Source: Promethearchaeota archaeon
GTDB taxonomy: Archaea; Asgardarchaeota; Lokiarchaeia; Sigyniarchaeales; SOKP01
Length of the DNA stretch: 41,943 nt
Direction of reading: 5' to 3'
Assembly (NCBI GenBank): GCA_004524725.1
Contig: SDNW01000008.1
Coordinates: 1 to 41,943 of the forward strand
The number at the start of each line of letters is the position of its first letter. Position 1 is the stretch's first letter. Below the pieces are notes generated by a model. The model saw nothing but the letters and a program-made list of their open reading frames with translations, did no database searches and was not told the origin of the DNA. Made by a program: the position numbers and the translations under genes. Positions 40,673 to 41,943 of this stretch are shown here, in pieces.

Positions 40673-41943
40673 ATGAATAAGAATGTAGTTTCTATTATAA
40701 AATATGAAGAACCTCTAGCTTCCGTTAGGAAAGCAATAGAGCTAGTTGATGGATTTGAACGATTACCAATCGACGGCAAGATTTTCATCAAACCCAATTT
40801 AGTCTATTGGAATCGACATTGCGATTTTCCGAAATGGGGGATGCTTACCACTTCAAGAGTTGTGGAGGATGTGATAAAATTATTAAAGGAACGGGGAGTA
40901 AGTGATATTTCAATTGGAGATGGTATAATTACAGATGATCCAAAGGATAAAGAGACTCCGAAAGATGCATTTGAGAAATTGGGTTATAATTTAATGAAAG
41001 AGAAATATGGTGTTAAAGTCTATGATTTATTCACAAGACCTTATGAAAAAGTTGAATTAATTGAGGGCTTAACGGCGAAAATGAATTCGGACATGCTTCA
41101 TTCCGACTTTTTAATAGACCTCCCAGTTTTAAAAACTCATGCGCAGTGTGTTGTCAGTTTAGGGATTAAAAATTTAAAAGGATTCATCAATGTAGCATCT
41201 CGCAAGAAATTTCATGGAGCTGATCCGAAATATAATCTACATTATAACGTAGCGCAATTAGCAAATAAAATTCCAGAAAGTCTTACCTTAATTGATGGAA
41301 TCTATACATTAGAAAGAGGTCCAACATTCGATGGAAAGGCACATCGGAGCGATATATTAGTTGCATCAAAAGATATGTTCTCTGCTGATTTAGTTGGTTC
41401 AAAATTATTAGGTATCGATCCTATAGATGTTCCACATTTAGTTCAAGTAGCTAAGGATAGAAATCATCCCATTGATTTTAGTGATATTAAAATTAAAGGT
41501 GAATCAATTGAATCTTTAGCAAAACCACACGAATGGGAATTTATTTATGAAAGAAATGATACCCTCCCACTTTCATATGCTAAAGCGGGTATTGGAGGCA
41601 TAAGTTATCCAAAATATGATGAAACAATGTGTACTTTTTGTAGTTTCTATAATGGGGTAATTTTAGTTGCCATAAAGGAAGCATGGAAAGGAGAGGATTT
41701 TGATAATATTGAAGTTCTAACTGGTAAAGTAATGGAGCCTAGTCCCGGTATGAATAAAACAATTTTACTCGGTCAATGCCAATACAACAAAAATAAGGAT
41801 CATCCCAATATCAATGAATGTATACCTATAAAAGGGTGCCCTCCAACTGTAGAACAGATTAAAGAGGCGTTTAAACAAGCGGGAATTAGAGTCCCTTCCT
41901 ATATCTTTAAAAATATAGAGAAAGCACCCCTCATATTTTTGAA
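40673..41943 (+). CDS. DUF362-domain protein (C-terminally truncated by window edge)
   Basis: The frame is open from ATG 40673 to the edge (423 codons). The N-terminal part fits DUF362: KIFIKPNLVYWNR, then TTSRVVEDVIKLLKERG, DISIGDG, and later LIDLPVLKTHAQCVVSLGIKNLKG with LTLIDGIYTLERGPTFDGKAHRSD. The later part has CTFC and a second group in GQCQ, NECIP and KGCPPT, which could bind an Fe-S cluster; this differs from the classical ferredoxin 4Fe-4S pattern often fused to DUF362. The biochemical role of DUF362 is not established. The C terminus is outside the window. It begins 85 bases after the GNAT gene. Confidence 0.85.
   Translation, partial: MNKNVVSIIKYEEPLASVRKAIELVDGFERLPIDGKIFIKPNLVYWNRHCDFPKWGMLTTSRVVEDVIKLLKERGVSDISIGDGIITDDPKDKETPKDAFEKLGYNLMKEKYGVKVYDLFTRPYEKVELIEGLTAKMNSDMLHSDFLIDLPVLKTHAQCVVSLGIKNLKGFINVASRKKFHGADPKYNLHYNVAQLANKIPESLTLIDGIYTLERGPTFDGKAHRSDILVASKDMFSADLVGSKLLGIDPIDVPHLVQVAKDRNHPIDFSDIKIKGESIESLAKPHEWEFIYERNDTLPLSYAKAGIGGISYPKYDETMCTFCSFYNGVILVAIKEAWKGEDFDNIEVLTGKVMEPSPGMNKTILLGQCQYNKNKDHPNINECIPIKGCPPTVEQIKEAFKQAGIRVPSYIFKNIEKAPLIFL

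Noticed and set aside
1..41943. tRNA genes, rRNA, CRISPR repeats, transposases or integration sites
   Set aside because: Reading both strands I saw no cloverleaf with a GTTCGA-type T-loop in the gaps, no regularly spaced identical repeats, and no transposase, integrase or phage genes.

Overview
The window looks like a chromosomal segment of an Asgard archaeon, most likely Lokiarchaeia-like. It is very AT-rich, promoters have TATA boxes, and there are two TFB-type initiation factors, an archaeal type IA topoisomerase, archaeal-type 6-phospho-3-hexuloisomerase and tungsten aldehyde:ferredoxin oxidoreductase. These sit beside eukaryote-like genes: a full-length actin-family protein, an Arf/Rag-type GTPase and a SET-domain protein. 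The exact lineage is an inference, since no rRNA, tRNA or ribosomal protein gene is present. No CRISPR array, insertion sequence, integrase or tRNA was found. No gap between genes exceeds about 300 bases; the longest are near 13.2-13.5 kb and 22.7-22.9 kb.

Layout. 1-4.6 kb: a left-truncated HTH/4Fe-4S protein, a double zinc-ribbon protein, purD, a HEAT-repeat protein and a cysteine-rich membrane protein. 4.8-9.9 kb: a five-PAS histidine kinase and a topoisomerase III. 10.0-15.1 kb: the most notable block. On the minus strand lie, in transcription order, a proline-rich protein, a PIG-L deacetylase, an actin-family protein and a small winged-helix protein. Divergent from it are a small unknown protein and a GTPase with an Arf-like G3 and Rag-like G4. 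15.3-21.9 kb: two secreted/membrane-anchored surface proteins flank an ABC-2 exporter. 22-27.2 kb: a phosphoribosyltransferase, a split MgtE-type cation transporter with its PhoU/RCK_C partner, a hexuloisomerase, a small SET protein and endonuclease IV. 27.2-34 kb: membrane proteins of unknown role, AOR, nitroreductase, a canonical TFB and a divergent TFB. 34-40 kb: two paralogous P-type ATPases. 40-41.9 kb: a GNAT acetyltransferase and a right-truncated DUF362 protein.

How it may fit together. The best candidate for an undescribed system is the 10.4-15.1 kb block. An actin-family protein with changed nucleotide-site residues shares a strand with a formin/VASP-like proline-rich protein. That protein ends in a short peptide ([MI]LEELN[RM]L) that recurs at the C terminus of the neighbouring GTPase, which suggests a shared binding partner or oligomerisation element. 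The second candidate is the P-type ATPase pair. Both proteins keep the catalytic machinery but lack the M4 glutamate and the M6 aspartate of P2A pumps, with His at the M6 position, so the transported ion cannot be assumed. The Mg-type transporter genes form a convincing operon in which transporter halves and regulator are each duplicated.
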